Shown here one piece after another: positions 16,244-24,018 of a stretch of 24,097 nt of DNA. Origin of the DNA: DATJFH01 sp035495815 (GTDB taxonomy: Bacteria > Acidobacteriota > Terriglobia > Bryobacterales > Bryobacteraceae); contig DATJFH010000297.1 in NCBI GenBank assembly GCA_035495815.1, positions 1 to 24,097 on the forward strand. The letters are read 5' to 3'. The translations under genes were made by a program, and so were the position numbers. The notes beneath the pieces were generated by a model. It was not told where the DNA came from, did no database searches, and saw only the letters and a list, made by a program, of their open reading frames with translations. Within the stretch, counting starts at the first letter, position 1, and each line of letters opens with the position of its first letter.

Positions 16244-19200
16244 ATGACTCATCCGAAACCCGCTTTGCCATCGCTCTCGAAGCGCTCCGCCCTGCTCGCC
16301 TTGCTCGTCCCCGGCGTGTGGAGCCTGCTCGCGCAGTCTCCCGAGGCCAGCCTGAGTGGAAGAGTCTCCGACGCTCAGGGCGCGGTGATTGCGGGGGCTC
16401 GGGTAACGGCGGTGAACCGCGCCACCGGGATCAAGACCGCGGTCACCAGCAATCCCGGCGGGGTGTTCGTCATCCGTCCGCTGCCGGTGGGAAGCTACGG
16501 CTTATTCGTCGAGCACGCCGGTTTCAAACGCTTCGAGCACTCCGCGATCACTCTCACGACGGGGCAGTCGCTCGAATTGAACGTGTCGCTGGAGGTAGGG
16601 TCGGTGGCGGAGAACGTCCTGGTCACCGCGAGCACGCAGATCCTGGAGACGCGGACTTCCGATGTCGGGCAGCTGGTCGAGTCGAAGACGATCGAAGACA
16701 TGCCGCTGGGCGATCGGCGGTCGATGAACATGGTCAACATCATGGGCGGGGCTGTGTTCGTGAACTACGACGCGGGCGCCAAGCCGAACTTTTCGCTGGC
16801 CGGCGGGCGTACCCAGAGCCAGATGCTCTGGCTCGACGGCGGCAGCGGACAGAACCAACGGCTGGGCGTCGGCCAGATGGACATCGATCCGCCGGTCGAA
16901 GTAGTGCAGGAAGTGAAGATCCTGGCCAACAACTACTCGGCGGAGTATGGCGGCTCGGCCGGCGGGGTCGTGATCACGACGCTGAAATCCGGGACGAACA
17001 AATTCCGCGGCAGCGTCTTCGAATACCTGCGCAACGACAAGCTGGACGCGGCCAATTTCTTCGCGCCGGTTCAGGACAACCGGAAGATCAAGGCCCCGCT
17101 TCGCTACAACGTGTTCGGGGCCACGGTCGGCGGGCCGATCCGCCGGGACCGCACGTTCTTCTTTTTCAGCTACGAAGGCTCGCGCCGTTCCGAAGGCTCC
17201 ACGCGAACGCTCACCGTCCCGAGCGAGCTCCAGCGGGCGGGCGACTTTTCGGCGACTCGCAACGCGGCCGGCGCCGTGGTCCCCATCTACGATCCGGCGA
17301 CGACGCGGCAGGAGGGCGGGCGCATTGTCCGCGACGTCTTCCCCGGCAATCGCATTCCCACCGGGCGGCTGGACCCGGTCGCCGTCCGCCTGATGCCGTT
17401 CTACCCGCTGCCCAATCGCACGCCGGACAATGCCACCGGCGCGAACAACTATCGCGCCAACGGCGGCATCCGCCTCAACCGAAACAACTATACGGCCAAG
17501 GTGGATCACAACATCGGCAGCCGTGACCGGTTGGGTTTCAGGTACCTGCGCAACAGCGACAACCGGTTCAACGCGAGCATCTATCCGGAGGCAGCCGCGG
17601 AAACCGTAACCGACACGCCCGCCGACCAGAGCTATCTGTTCGCCTCGTGGACGCGCACGGTCTCTCCTTCGGTGGTCAACGATCTGCGGTTCAATTACGG
17701 GACTCGGGGAGCCGACGCCCGGTCGAAGGGGCTGGACGGGAACTGGCCCTCGAAGATCGGCCTGCGCGGCGTTCCGGAGGATGCTTTTCCGCAGGTGTCG
17801 GCCGCCGGATTCGCCGGGCTGGGAGCGGGAACCCACCGGCGCTACAGCCGTCCGTTCACCAATCTTCAGTTCGTAGACAACGTGTCGTGGATTCGCGGCC
17901 ATCACGCCTTCAAGGCGGGCGGCGACGTCCGGCAATCGGGCGTGACGGACTGGCTGCGCCAGTCGATCTCCGGCAGCTTCACGTTCAGCACGCTTCCGAC
18001 AGGCCAGCCGGGAACCGCGGCCAGCGGCAACGGCCTGGCGACAATGCTGATCGGCTTCCCGACGGCGTTCACGATTCGCGACACTCCCGCCCTGCGCCGC
18101 ACCAGCTGGTACCTCTCCGGATTCTTTCAGGACGACTGGACGGTCACCCGGCGGTTAACGCTCAATATCGGGCTGCGATGGGAGACGGATACGCCCATCA
18201 AGGATCTGGACGACCGGATGAACGGATTCGATCTGGACCAGATCAATCCCGTCTCCCGCACGCCGGGCGTGGTGAAGTTCGGCGGCGTCAACAACTGGCG
18301 TACCCTGCCCTACGACACGGATTGGAATAATTTCGGTCCACGATTCGGTTTCGCGTGGAAACCGTTTACGTCGGAGAAGACGGTGGTGCGCGGCGGCTTC
18401 GGCATCGCCTTCGCGCATCCTTTCGATCACGGCGCCCCGACCTCCGCTTCCCTGGGCTACGAGGTATCGACCAATCTGACGACGCCGGACAACGGCATTA
18501 CGGCGCCGTTCTATCTCCGGGACGGAGTTCCCGTTTCAGGGAAAGCCGAACAACTGAACGATTCGTTCGGCGCGGTAGCCGTGGGGCAGCCGGCGACCAC
18601 GGCGGTGACCTTCTACGAGATCCGGCGCCGGGCAGGCTACTCGCAGCAGTTCAATCTCGGAATACAGCGGGAGCTCTTCCGCGAAACACTGGTGGAGATC
18701 AGCTACCTGGGGAGTCTGGCGCGAAAACTGTCGAGCGCCAACATTCCGATGAACCAGATTCGTCCGGAGCGTCTCGGTCCGTCGGCAACGCAGCGCGACC
18801 GGCCATACCCGCAGTTCAGCAACCTGTCGATCGTGTTTCCGGCTTTTGGCGTTTCCAGCTATCATGCCGGGCTGGTACGCCTGGAGAAACGGTTTTCGAG
18901 AGGGTTCAACATTCTGAGCACCTACACGTTTTCGAAGTTCCTGAACAACGTGGATGACGGCACGGCGCTCGGCAACGAAGGCTCGCCTTATTCGGACTAC
19001 TACAACCGGCGCGCCGACTGGGGACCGTCCGAGAACGATATCCGGCATCGTTTCACTTTGAGCACGGTATACGAGCTGCCGTTTGGGCGAACGCGGCGGT
19101 GGCTCAAGGACAATCCGTTTCGCTATGTGGCCGGAGACTGGTCGTTGAGCTGCGTGGCCACGGTCCAGACGGCGCCGCCGTTAACGGTTACGACGCAGAC

Positions 19201-19576
19201 GAATACGACAAATTCCTTTTCGGCGGGCTCGCTGCGGGCCGACGTGCTGGCCTCTCCCAATCTTGCGGAGGACAGCCGCACGCTGCTGCGCTGGTTCGAC
19301 ACGGCGGCGTTCCGGCAGCCGGCGCAATTCAAATTCGGGAATCAGGGAGTCAATACGGTGCGCGGCGACGGGCAGAAAGTCATCAACCTGGCCGTACTGA
19401 GAAGCTTCCCGATTCGCGATCAGGCTCGGGTGCAGTTCCGCGGCGAGTTCCTGAACGCGATCAACCATCCGAATTTCGGTCTTCCCGGCGCAATCTTCGG
19501 CGCGCCCGGTTTTGGGGTGGTCAGCTCCGCCTTTTCGGGCCGGCAGGTTCAACTGGGAATACGGCTGGTTTACTAG
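16244..19576 (+). CDS. Oar-like TonB-dependent receptor with carboxypeptidase-regulatory domain
   Basis: A protein of 1,110 residues. ATG 16244 is preferred over ATG 16208 because GGGAGA (16230-16235) is well spaced and a signal peptide follows (ALLALLVPGVWSLLA-QSPEA). Residues 36-118 form a CarboxypepD_reg-like beta-sandwich (LSGRVSDAQGAVIAGARVTA, FVIRPLPVGSYGLFVE). A plug domain lies around 140-255 (VVQEVKILANNYSAEYGG, GGVVITTLKSGTNKFRG). A very large barrel follows, ending FSGRQVQLGIRLVY with a C-terminal Tyr. These receptors import large substrates across the outer membrane using TonB energy; acidobacteria carry many copies. It follows DUF1501 by 67 bases and precedes the PhoD-like gene, so its substrate may be processed by those exported enzymes (inference). 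No TonB box could be assigned confidently. Confidence 0.93.
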   Translation: MTHPKPALPSLSKRSALLALLVPGVWSLLAQSPEASLSGRVSDAQGAVIAGARVTAVNRATGIKTAVTSNPGGVFVIRPLPVGSYGLFVEHAGFKRFEHSAITLTTGQSLELNVSLEVGSVAENVLVTASTQILETRTSDVGQLVESKTIEDMPLGDRRSMNMVNIMGGAVFVNYDAGAKPNFSLAGGRTQSQMLWLDGGSGQNQRLGVGQMDIDPPVEVVQEVKILANNYSAEYGGSAGGVVITTLKSGTNKFRGSVFEYLRNDKLDAANFFAPVQDNRKIKAPLRYNVFGATVGGPIRRDRTFFFFSYEGSRRSEGSTRTLTVPSELQRAGDFSATRNAAGAVVPIYDPATTRQEGGRIVRDVFPGNRIPTGRLDPVAVRLMPFYPLPNRTPDNATGANNYRANGGIRLNRNNYTAKVDHNIGSRDRLGFRYLRNSDNRFNASIYPEAAAETVTDTPADQSYLFASWTRTVSPSVVNDLRFNYGTRGADARSKGLDGNWPSKIGLRGVPEDAFPQVSAAGFAGLGAGTHRRYSRPFTNLQFVDNVSWIRGHHAFKAGGDVRQSGVTDWLRQSISGSFTFSTLPTGQPGTAASGNGLATMLIGFPTAFTIRDTPALRRTSWYLSGFFQDDWTVTRRLTLNIGLRWETDTPIKDLDDRMNGFDLDQINPVSRTPGVVKFGGVNNWRTLPYDTDWNNFGPRFGFAWKPFTSEKTVVRGGFGIAFAHPFDHGAPTSASLGYEVSTNLTTPDNGITAPFYLRDGVPVSGKAEQLNDSFGAVAVGQPATTAVTFYEIRRRAGYSQQFNLGIQRELFRETLVEISYLGSLARKLSSANIPMNQIRPERLGPSATQRDRPYPQFSNLSIVFPAFGVSSYHAGLVRLEKRFSRGFNILSTYTFSKFLNNVDDGTALGNEGSPYSDYYNRRADWGPSENDIRHRFTLSTVYELPFGRTRRWLKDNPFRYVAGDWSLSCVATVQTAPPLTVTTQTNTTNSFSAGSLRADVLASPNLAEDSRTLLRWFDTAAFRQPAQFKFGNQGVNTVRGDGQKVINLAVLRSFPIRDQARVQFRGEFLNAINHPNFGLPGAIFGAPGFGVVSSAFSGRQVQLGIRLVY

Positions 19577-19646
19577 GGCAACGAAGAGGCGCAGTCGACC
19601 GAGGCGCCATCCGGAACCGCGATAGTGATAGGCTCGATAGGCACGC

Positions 19647-22223
19647 ATGAATCGTCGAAAAGCATGCCTTCTCATCGCCGCCACTCCGGCCTTGCCGCGC
19701 GTCTCTCAGGGAGCCGCTTCCGAATCGGGGGACCGGCCCTGGATCGGTCCCGAGTACTGGTCAAACCCGCTTCAGGACTGGCGTCTGCGGGGCGGGCGCA
19801 TCGAATGCTGCGTTTCCGGCGGGGACCGCAACGTCTACCTCCTGACGCACGAGGCGGCAGCCGGGCCGGGGAGCCTGACGATGCGGGTTCGTCTGGGCCG
19901 TCTGGAAGAGGACACGGCCTCGCCGGAACCGGGTTTCGCCGGATTCCGCGCCGGCATTCGCGGCCGGCAGAACGACTACCGCGACAATGCCATTTACGGC
20001 ATCGGCCTCGACGCCGGCGTGTCCACCGACGGACGGCTGTTCGTCGGCAAGCTCGAGGAAAAGGCGCCCCGGGTAGCCGAGCCGCTTCAAGACGTGGACC
20101 TGCTGCTCGAAGCTTCATCCTCCACCGGCGCCGCCAGCCGCGTCCGGCTGGCTGTTTTCGATGCGGGGGGCAAGCTTCTGGCCGAAACGGTTCGCGACGA
20201 CATTTCCTCCGAGCGGCTGACGGGCGGTGTCGCGCTGGTTTCGAGCGCCGGCCGCGTGGAGGATTCACCGGACCCGTCGGCCGCCGTGGTCACCATGAGC
20301 GGGATCAACAAGCGTAACTCGGAGCGCGGCGGGAATGTGCGCTTCTGGTTCCGCAACTGGACGGTAGCGGGCAGCCGCGTCCGGGTGCATGAGGACCGCG
20401 CCTGGGGGCCCATCCTTTTCACGATGCACACGGCCAGCCGCGGCGTGCTGAAGCTCACGGCCCAGATGGCTCCGGTGGCGCTGACCCGGGAGCGGGTGCG
20501 ATTGCAGGTCCAGCGTGGCGCGAAGAACGAGTGGAAGACGATCGCCACTGCCCAGATCGATGCGCTGGCCCGGACGGCCACCTTTCGCGTGCCCAAATGG
20601 CCTACCGGCGCGGACGTCCCTTACCGGGTGGCCTACAAGATGGGGCGTGAGCACACCTTCGACGGCACGATTCCCAAGGATCCCGCCGTCAAACCCAAGA
20701 TCGTCCTGGGCGCGCTCTCCTGCAACAACGATTTCGGTTTTCCGCACGCGGATATCGTTCACTCGGTCCGCCATTTTCGTCCCGACCTGGTGGCTTTTGT
20801 CGGCGATCAGATTTACGAGCGGGTGGCCGGATACGGAATCCAGCGCCTTCCGCTCGAGCCCGCCGTCCTCGACTATCTGCGGAAATGGTACCTGTTCGGC
20901 TGGGAGTATCGGGATATCCTGCGGGACACGCCGTCGGTCTGCATGCCCGACGATCACGACGTCTTCCACGGCAACGTGTGGGGCGCGGGCGGACGCCGCG
21001 CTGAGGGCGTCGGCTACGCCGGGCAGGACAGCGGCGGCTACATCGAGCCGGCGGCCTGGGTGAACATGGTGCAGCGGACGCAGACCAGCCACCTGCCGGA
21101 TCCGGTGGATCCCACTCCCATCGAGCAGGGGATCGGCGTGTACTATACCGAGCTGCTGCGGGGCGGCGTCAGCTTCGCCATCATCGAAGACCGGAAATGG
21201 AAGTCGGCGCCGAAGGAGGTCCTGCCGAACGCGAAGATCGTCAACGGCTGGGCGCAGAATCCGGCCCACGACAACGTCCGGGACGGCGACGTGCGCGGCG
21301 CCCAATTGCTCGGACCGCGCCAGGAGAGGTTTCTCGACCGCTGGGCCGCCGATTGGACGGGCGGGACCTGGATGAAGGCGCTGCTGACCCAGACCCTGTT
21401 CGCCAACCTGGCCACGCTTCCCCCGCCGGCGGATAACGACTCAGTTACCGGCAAGCTGCCGATACTCCGGCCGGACGGCTATTCGGAAGGCGAAGTCCAT
21501 ACGGCCGATCACGATTCGAACGGCTGGCCACAGACTCCGCGCAACCGGGCGCTGCGGGCGATCCGCCGCTGTTTCGCCGTCCATATCACCGGCGACCAGC
21601 ATCTGGGCAGCACCATACAATACGGGATCGACGACTGGAACGACGGCTCCTGGGCCATCTGCACGCCAGCGGTCTCCAATATCTTTCCGCGGCGTTGGTA
21701 TCCGCCCAAGCCGGGCCGCAATCCCAAGCCGCACAGCCCGCGCAATACGGGCGAATTCCTGGACGGCTTCGGGAACCGGATGACGGTCCACGCGGTGTTC
21801 AATCCGCAGCAGAGAGGCGAAAAACCGGACCCGCTGCTGGATCGCTCGCCCGGCTACGGGATCATCGAGTTCGACCGGAGCACCCGCAAGACCACGCTGG
21901 CAGTCTGGCCGCGGCGCGAAGACCCGGAGCGTCCGGGCGCCAGACCGTGCCCCGGCTGGCCGATCACCATCGATCAGTTGGATAACGGCTTCCCTCACAA
22001 AGGGCACGTCCTCGAGACCATACGGCTCATGCGCCGGGAGCTTTGCGTTCAGGTGATCCGGGAGAGCACGGGGGAAATCGTGTACACGATGCGCCTTACC
22101 GGGCAGCCGATTACGCTGCGCGTCTTCGAAGAGGGCGCCTACGCGATCCGGGTTTTCGAGCCTGATGGAGATTGGGAAGAGACGCGGCGGAATGTGTGGA
22201 CGGTACCGGCGCCGGTGGCATGA
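19647..22223 (+). CDS. PhoD-like metallophosphatase with N-terminal beta-sandwich-like extension
   Basis: A protein of 858 residues. A short signal-like N-terminus (NRRKACLLIAATPALPRVSQGAA) could be a Tat or Sec leader. Residues about 30-235 resemble a concanavalin/LamG-like jelly roll (SLTMRVRLGRLEED, AIYGIGLDAGVSTDGRLFVG). About 250-355 resembles the Fn3-like N-domain of PhoD enzymes. The catalytic domain has GDQIYE at 386-391, PDDHDVFHGN at 434-443 and ITGDQHLGS around 647-655, the expected metal-binding blocks of a calcineurin-like PhoD phosphodiesterase/phosphatase. The full length is well above a usual PhoD (roughly 450-600). The periplasmic or surface target is unknown. The 5' flank carries three GATAG copies within 20 bases (19621-19640). 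Confidence 0.88.
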   Translation: MNRRKACLLIAATPALPRVSQGAASESGDRPWIGPEYWSNPLQDWRLRGGRIECCVSGGDRNVYLLTHEAAAGPGSLTMRVRLGRLEEDTASPEPGFAGFRAGIRGRQNDYRDNAIYGIGLDAGVSTDGRLFVGKLEEKAPRVAEPLQDVDLLLEASSSTGAASRVRLAVFDAGGKLLAETVRDDISSERLTGGVALVSSAGRVEDSPDPSAAVVTMSGINKRNSERGGNVRFWFRNWTVAGSRVRVHEDRAWGPILFTMHTASRGVLKLTAQMAPVALTRERVRLQVQRGAKNEWKTIATAQIDALARTATFRVPKWPTGADVPYRVAYKMGREHTFDGTIPKDPAVKPKIVLGALSCNNDFGFPHADIVHSVRHFRPDLVAFVGDQIYERVAGYGIQRLPLEPAVLDYLRKWYLFGWEYRDILRDTPSVCMPDDHDVFHGNVWGAGGRRAEGVGYAGQDSGGYIEPAAWVNMVQRTQTSHLPDPVDPTPIEQGIGVYYTELLRGGVSFAIIEDRKWKSAPKEVLPNAKIVNGWAQNPAHDNVRDGDVRGAQLLGPRQERFLDRWAADWTGGTWMKALLTQTLFANLATLPPPADNDSVTGKLPILRPDGYSEGEVHTADHDSNGWPQTPRNRALRAIRRCFAVHITGDQHLGSTIQYGIDDWNDGSWAICTPAVSNIFPRRWYPPKPGRNPKPHSPRNTGEFLDGFGNRMTVHAVFNPQQRGEKPDPLLDRSPGYGIIEFDRSTRKTTLAVWPRREDPERPGARPCPGWPITIDQLDNGFPHKGHVLETIRLMRRELCVQVIRESTGEIVYTMRLTGQPITLRVFEEGAYAIRVFEPDGDWEETRRNVWTVPAPVA

Positions 22224-22259
22224 GAATTGCACGGCCAGGATTCGAGGGGGGAAGCTAGT

Positions 22260-22553
22260 ATGCTACGGAAAGGATTGATAGGAATGGTTTTCGCCGGTCT
22301 TCTGACGATCGGCGCCTCGGCTGCGGAGGTCATCGTCCGGGTTGGTCCGCCGCGGGCGGTGGTGGAGAGGCGCGGACCGCCGCCGGGACGGAACTACGTC
22401 TGGATCAACGGTTATCAGCGCTGGGACGGCCGGTCTCACGTCTGGGTCCCGGGGCGCTGGGAACTGCCGCCGCGGCATCGCGCGCACTGGGTAGAGCACC
22501 GCTGGGTGAAGCGCAGGGGCGGCTGGGTATTTGTCGAGGGTCACTGGCGATAA
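22260..22553 (+). CDS. Small secreted WXXGXW-repeat protein
   Basis: A protein of 97 residues starting at ATG 22260, about 8 bases after GAGGGGGGAAG (22243-22253), a strong ribosome site. A signal peptide (LIGMVFAGLLTIGASA) is followed by a basic, Trp-rich domain with imperfect WxxGxW units: WINGYQRW, WVPGRW, WVEHRW, FVEGHW. This is the YXWGXW/WXXGXW family of small envelope proteins with unknown function. It starts 36 bases after the PhoD-like gene and may be co-transcribed with it. Confidence 0.85.
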   Translation: MLRKGLIGMVFAGLLTIGASAAEVIVRVGPPRAVVERRGPPPGRNYVWINGYQRWDGRSHVWVPGRWELPPRHRAHWVEHRWVKRRGGWVFVEGHWR

Positions 22554-22614
22554 GTGGATTCCCGTGGGCTGGGGCGGGTCCCGGATCCGCCTCGCCCGCG
22601 GCGGCTGCAGACCA

Positions 22615-22638
22615 CACGGTGGTGGTAAACCACCAGTG
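22615..22638. terminator. Possible bidirectional terminator between converging genes
   Basis: An inverted repeat TGGTGGT (22620-22626) and ACCACCA (22629-22635), with outer CAC/GTG, lies between the plus-strand WXXGXW gene and the minus-strand gene ending at 22640. It is symmetric, as expected for a shared terminator, but has only a weak T/A flank, so factor-independent termination is uncertain. Confidence 0.35.
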
Positions 22639-22639
22639 A

Positions 22640-22987
22640 TTATTTGGCGGTCTGGTCCTGAAAGATCGCTTCGGATTTTTCCAATTCAAGCCACGCTTTT
22701 CGGACTGCCCGGGCTTTCTTTACATCCAGCGTCTTTCCGTCCTTGTAAGAATCCGCGAATTCCATCAGCCTGTTGATGAGGGAATTGAACTTCCCGACAA
22801 ACTCCTCATCACGTCCGGCGGTATACGCCTTTCTGTTTTCCTCGGCGGGGGACGGTACGACTCTTTTCGCCAACGAAGCCACCTGGCGTAACTGCGCTTC
22901 CCGGTTTTGGGTTTCGGCGGCAGCCTTCAACGCGGGCGTATAATCTCCGTTCTGGAGCAGCAGGGCAACAAGGAACACCAGATTCAT
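22640..22987 (-). CDS. Small helical, probably exported protein of unknown function
   Basis: A protein of 115 residues. ATG 22987 is preferred over the longer start at 23035 because it puts a hydrophobic segment (MNLVFLVALLLQNG) at the N-terminus. The remainder is highly charged and predicted helical (AAAETQNREAQLRQVASLAKRVV, FVGKFNSLINRLMEFADSYKDG, VKKARAVRKAWLELEKSE). No family recognised. The hydrophobic leader lacks a clear cleavage site, so it could be a signal peptide or an anchor. It lies alone beside the broken genes at the window's right end. Confidence 0.6.
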   Translation of the reverse strand: MNLVFLVALLLQNGDYTPALKAAAETQNREAQLRQVASLAKRVVPSPAEENRKAYTAGRDEEFVGKFNSLINRLMEFADSYKDGKTLDVKKARAVRKAWLELEKSEAIFQDQTAK

Positions 22988-23196
22988 ACGCGTGTCATCC
23001 GGCTCTACTTTAAATGGGTTACTTGAGCGCGGCAAGCTACAAATCCGTGGTACGCCTTAACTGCGGTTACAGGACTTCTACCTAGTACCGCCGGCAAAGG
23101 CCTATTCGCCTACTGTCAGTAAGACGGCAAAGATGCATACTGACCAGATCAAGGGCAGTCCATAAAACCTTGACGCCGGATTGTCCGAGAGGGTAA
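22988..23196. other. Divergent intergenic region
   Basis: About 209 bases between the minus-strand small gene and the truncated receptor. GAGAGGG (23187-23193) just before ATG 23197 is an intact ribosome site, and a short palindrome TACTGTCAGTA lies near 23112-23122. The base composition is less GC-rich than the flanking genes. No RNA gene recognised. Confidence 0.35.
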
Positions 23197-23410
23197 ATGC
23201 GAACAGTACTTTGCTCCGTTGCCTTTCTGGTTGGGGTGTCCATGGCGCAGGACGCGCAGCAAGGCAGCGTTACGGGATTTGTTTACGACCAATCCCAGGC
23301 GGTGGTTCCGAGCGCCTCGGTCAGCGTGGTCAACCAGGCGACCGGACTGACCCGTACGGCGAACACAACCGATGCGGGGGTCTACACGATCGTCGGTCTG
23401 CAGCCGGGCC
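23197..23410 (+). pseudogene. 5' fragment of an Oar-like TonB-dependent receptor
   Basis: An intact start (ribosome site GAGAGGG, ATG 23197) encodes a signal peptide (LCSVAFLVGVSMA-QDAQ) and the first part of a CarboxypepD_reg-like domain: GSVTGFVYDQSQAVVPSASV, VVNQATGLTRTANT and GVYTIVGLQPG. This parallels residues 36-85 of the full receptor at 16244. Homology stops at LQPG (codons ending 23409), where an intact gene would continue for roughly 1,000 residues. The following DNA belongs to a transposase in another frame. The frame stays open to 23970, but that 257-residue product is a chance chimera, so I call only the receptor fragment. Confidence 0.85.
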
Positions 23411-23743
23411 TTCGGCTTCGGTCAACCCGAAATCTGGAACTCCGATCAAGGCGCGCAGTTCACGGCCGCCGACTTCCTGGCGCAGCTCAAGCAGCGCAAG
23501 ATCACCATCAGTATGGACGGACGCGGTCGCGCGCTGGACAACATCTTTATCGAACGTCTGTGGCGGAGCTTGAAATACGAACTGATCTATCCCGGCGACT
23601 TCGCCACCGGGCAGGACCTGTTCGCGGCGCTGGAGAACTACTTCCTCTTCTACAACCATCGCCGTCCGCACCAGGCGCTGGGCTACCGAACGCCAGCGGA
23701 CCTGTTCCCGCTCAAGTTCACAAGGAAGAGATCATCGTTTTGA
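23411..23743 (+). pseudogene. 3' fragment of IS3-family transposase (OrfB)
   Basis: From about 23411 the sequence reads FGFGQPEIWNSDQGAQFT, then DNIFIERLWRSLKYEL, YNHRRPHQALGYRTPADLF and TGA 23741-23743. This is the C-terminal third of an IS3-type DDE integrase. The second Asp (in SDQG) and the Glu (in FIER) are 35 residues apart, the D-35-E spacing of the family. The first catalytic Asp, the HTH region and the whole of OrfA are missing, so it cannot transpose. It is in a different frame from the receptor fragment joined to its left. Confidence 0.9.
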
Positions 23744-23762
23744 TGGGGGACGCTGTCCCCCA
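23744..23762. repeat. Palindromic probable right end of the IS3-type remnant
   Basis: A perfect inverted repeat TGGGGGAC-gct-GTCCCCCA begins at the base after the transposase stop. Its position suggests the right end of the element, although the matching left end has been lost. It would also fold into a strong RNA hairpin and could block transcription in both directions. Confidence 0.55.
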
Positions 23763-23811
23763 AACCCCCTGGGATTTACCGCTGTTTTCTTCCAGAGTGG
23801 ATGCTTTTTGC

Positions 23812-23840
23812 TTTACTCGATGCGGAGCCTGCCGTACAAT
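23812..23840 (+). promoter_or_regulatory. Predicted sigma70-type promoter with no gene directly behind it
   Basis: TTTACT (23812-23817) and TACAAT (23835-23840) are spaced by 17 bases and match 4/6 and 5/6 of the consensus. A full AGGAGG ribosome site follows at 23854-23859, but no start codon lies at normal spacing. The next ATG (23876) opens only 26 codons. It may be a relic of a deleted gene or IS, or a leader for the transposase at 24019. Confidence 0.4.
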
Positions 23841-23875
23841 CGATCTGCTTGATAGGAGGATAGGGCTACGCAGGG

Positions 23876-23956
23876 ATGCGACCCGAGCGCCGATTCAAGC
23901 CCGGAGTGGATGGCGGCCTTCGGGCCGCCTCCTGGTCAGCCCGCTCCGCCATCTAA
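23876..23956 (+). CDS. Possible 26-codon leader frame
   Basis: ATG 23876 to TAA 23954-23956, behind the promoter and AGGAGG described above but with a spacing of about 16 bases, longer than usual. The peptide is Arg-rich with no known motif. The frame spans the UUCG hairpin. A translated leader is possible but weakly supported. Confidence 0.15.
   Translation: MRPERRFKPGVDGGLRAASWSARSAI
23912..23929 (+). other. Strong UUCG-capped hairpin
   Basis: GGCGGCC-TTCG-GGCCGCC forms a 7-bp all-GC stem closed by the unusually stable UUCG tetraloop. ATGGCGG (23910-23916) can instead pair with CCGCCAT (23946-23952), so two mutually exclusive structures are possible. There is no T tract, so it is not a standard terminator. 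Confidence 0.6.
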
Positions 23957-24018
23957 CAGCCCGTGTCTAAAGTCCAAAACACGTAGCACTGAAAATGTTT
24001 TGGCCGTACAATCGAACT

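Larger units (their letters stand above)
23831..24015 (+). repeat. Pair of 13-bp direct repeats with promoter-like core
   Basis: GCCGTACAATCGA occurs at 23831-23843 and again at 24003-24015, 172 bases apart. Both contain TACAAT, a good -10 element. The second copy ends three bases before the transposase ATG at 24019. The repeat may mark two related element ends or a duplicated promoter. Confidence 0.6.

Noticed and set aside
16502..17935. 477-codon minus-strand frame opposite the TonB-dependent receptor
   Set aside because: Shadow of the receptor's plug and barrel codons, with no recognisable domain.
23410..23970. Continuation of the truncated receptor frame to 23970
   Set aside because: After 23410 the protein is an out-of-frame reading of transposase DNA; it is kept only as a possible chimera in the findings.
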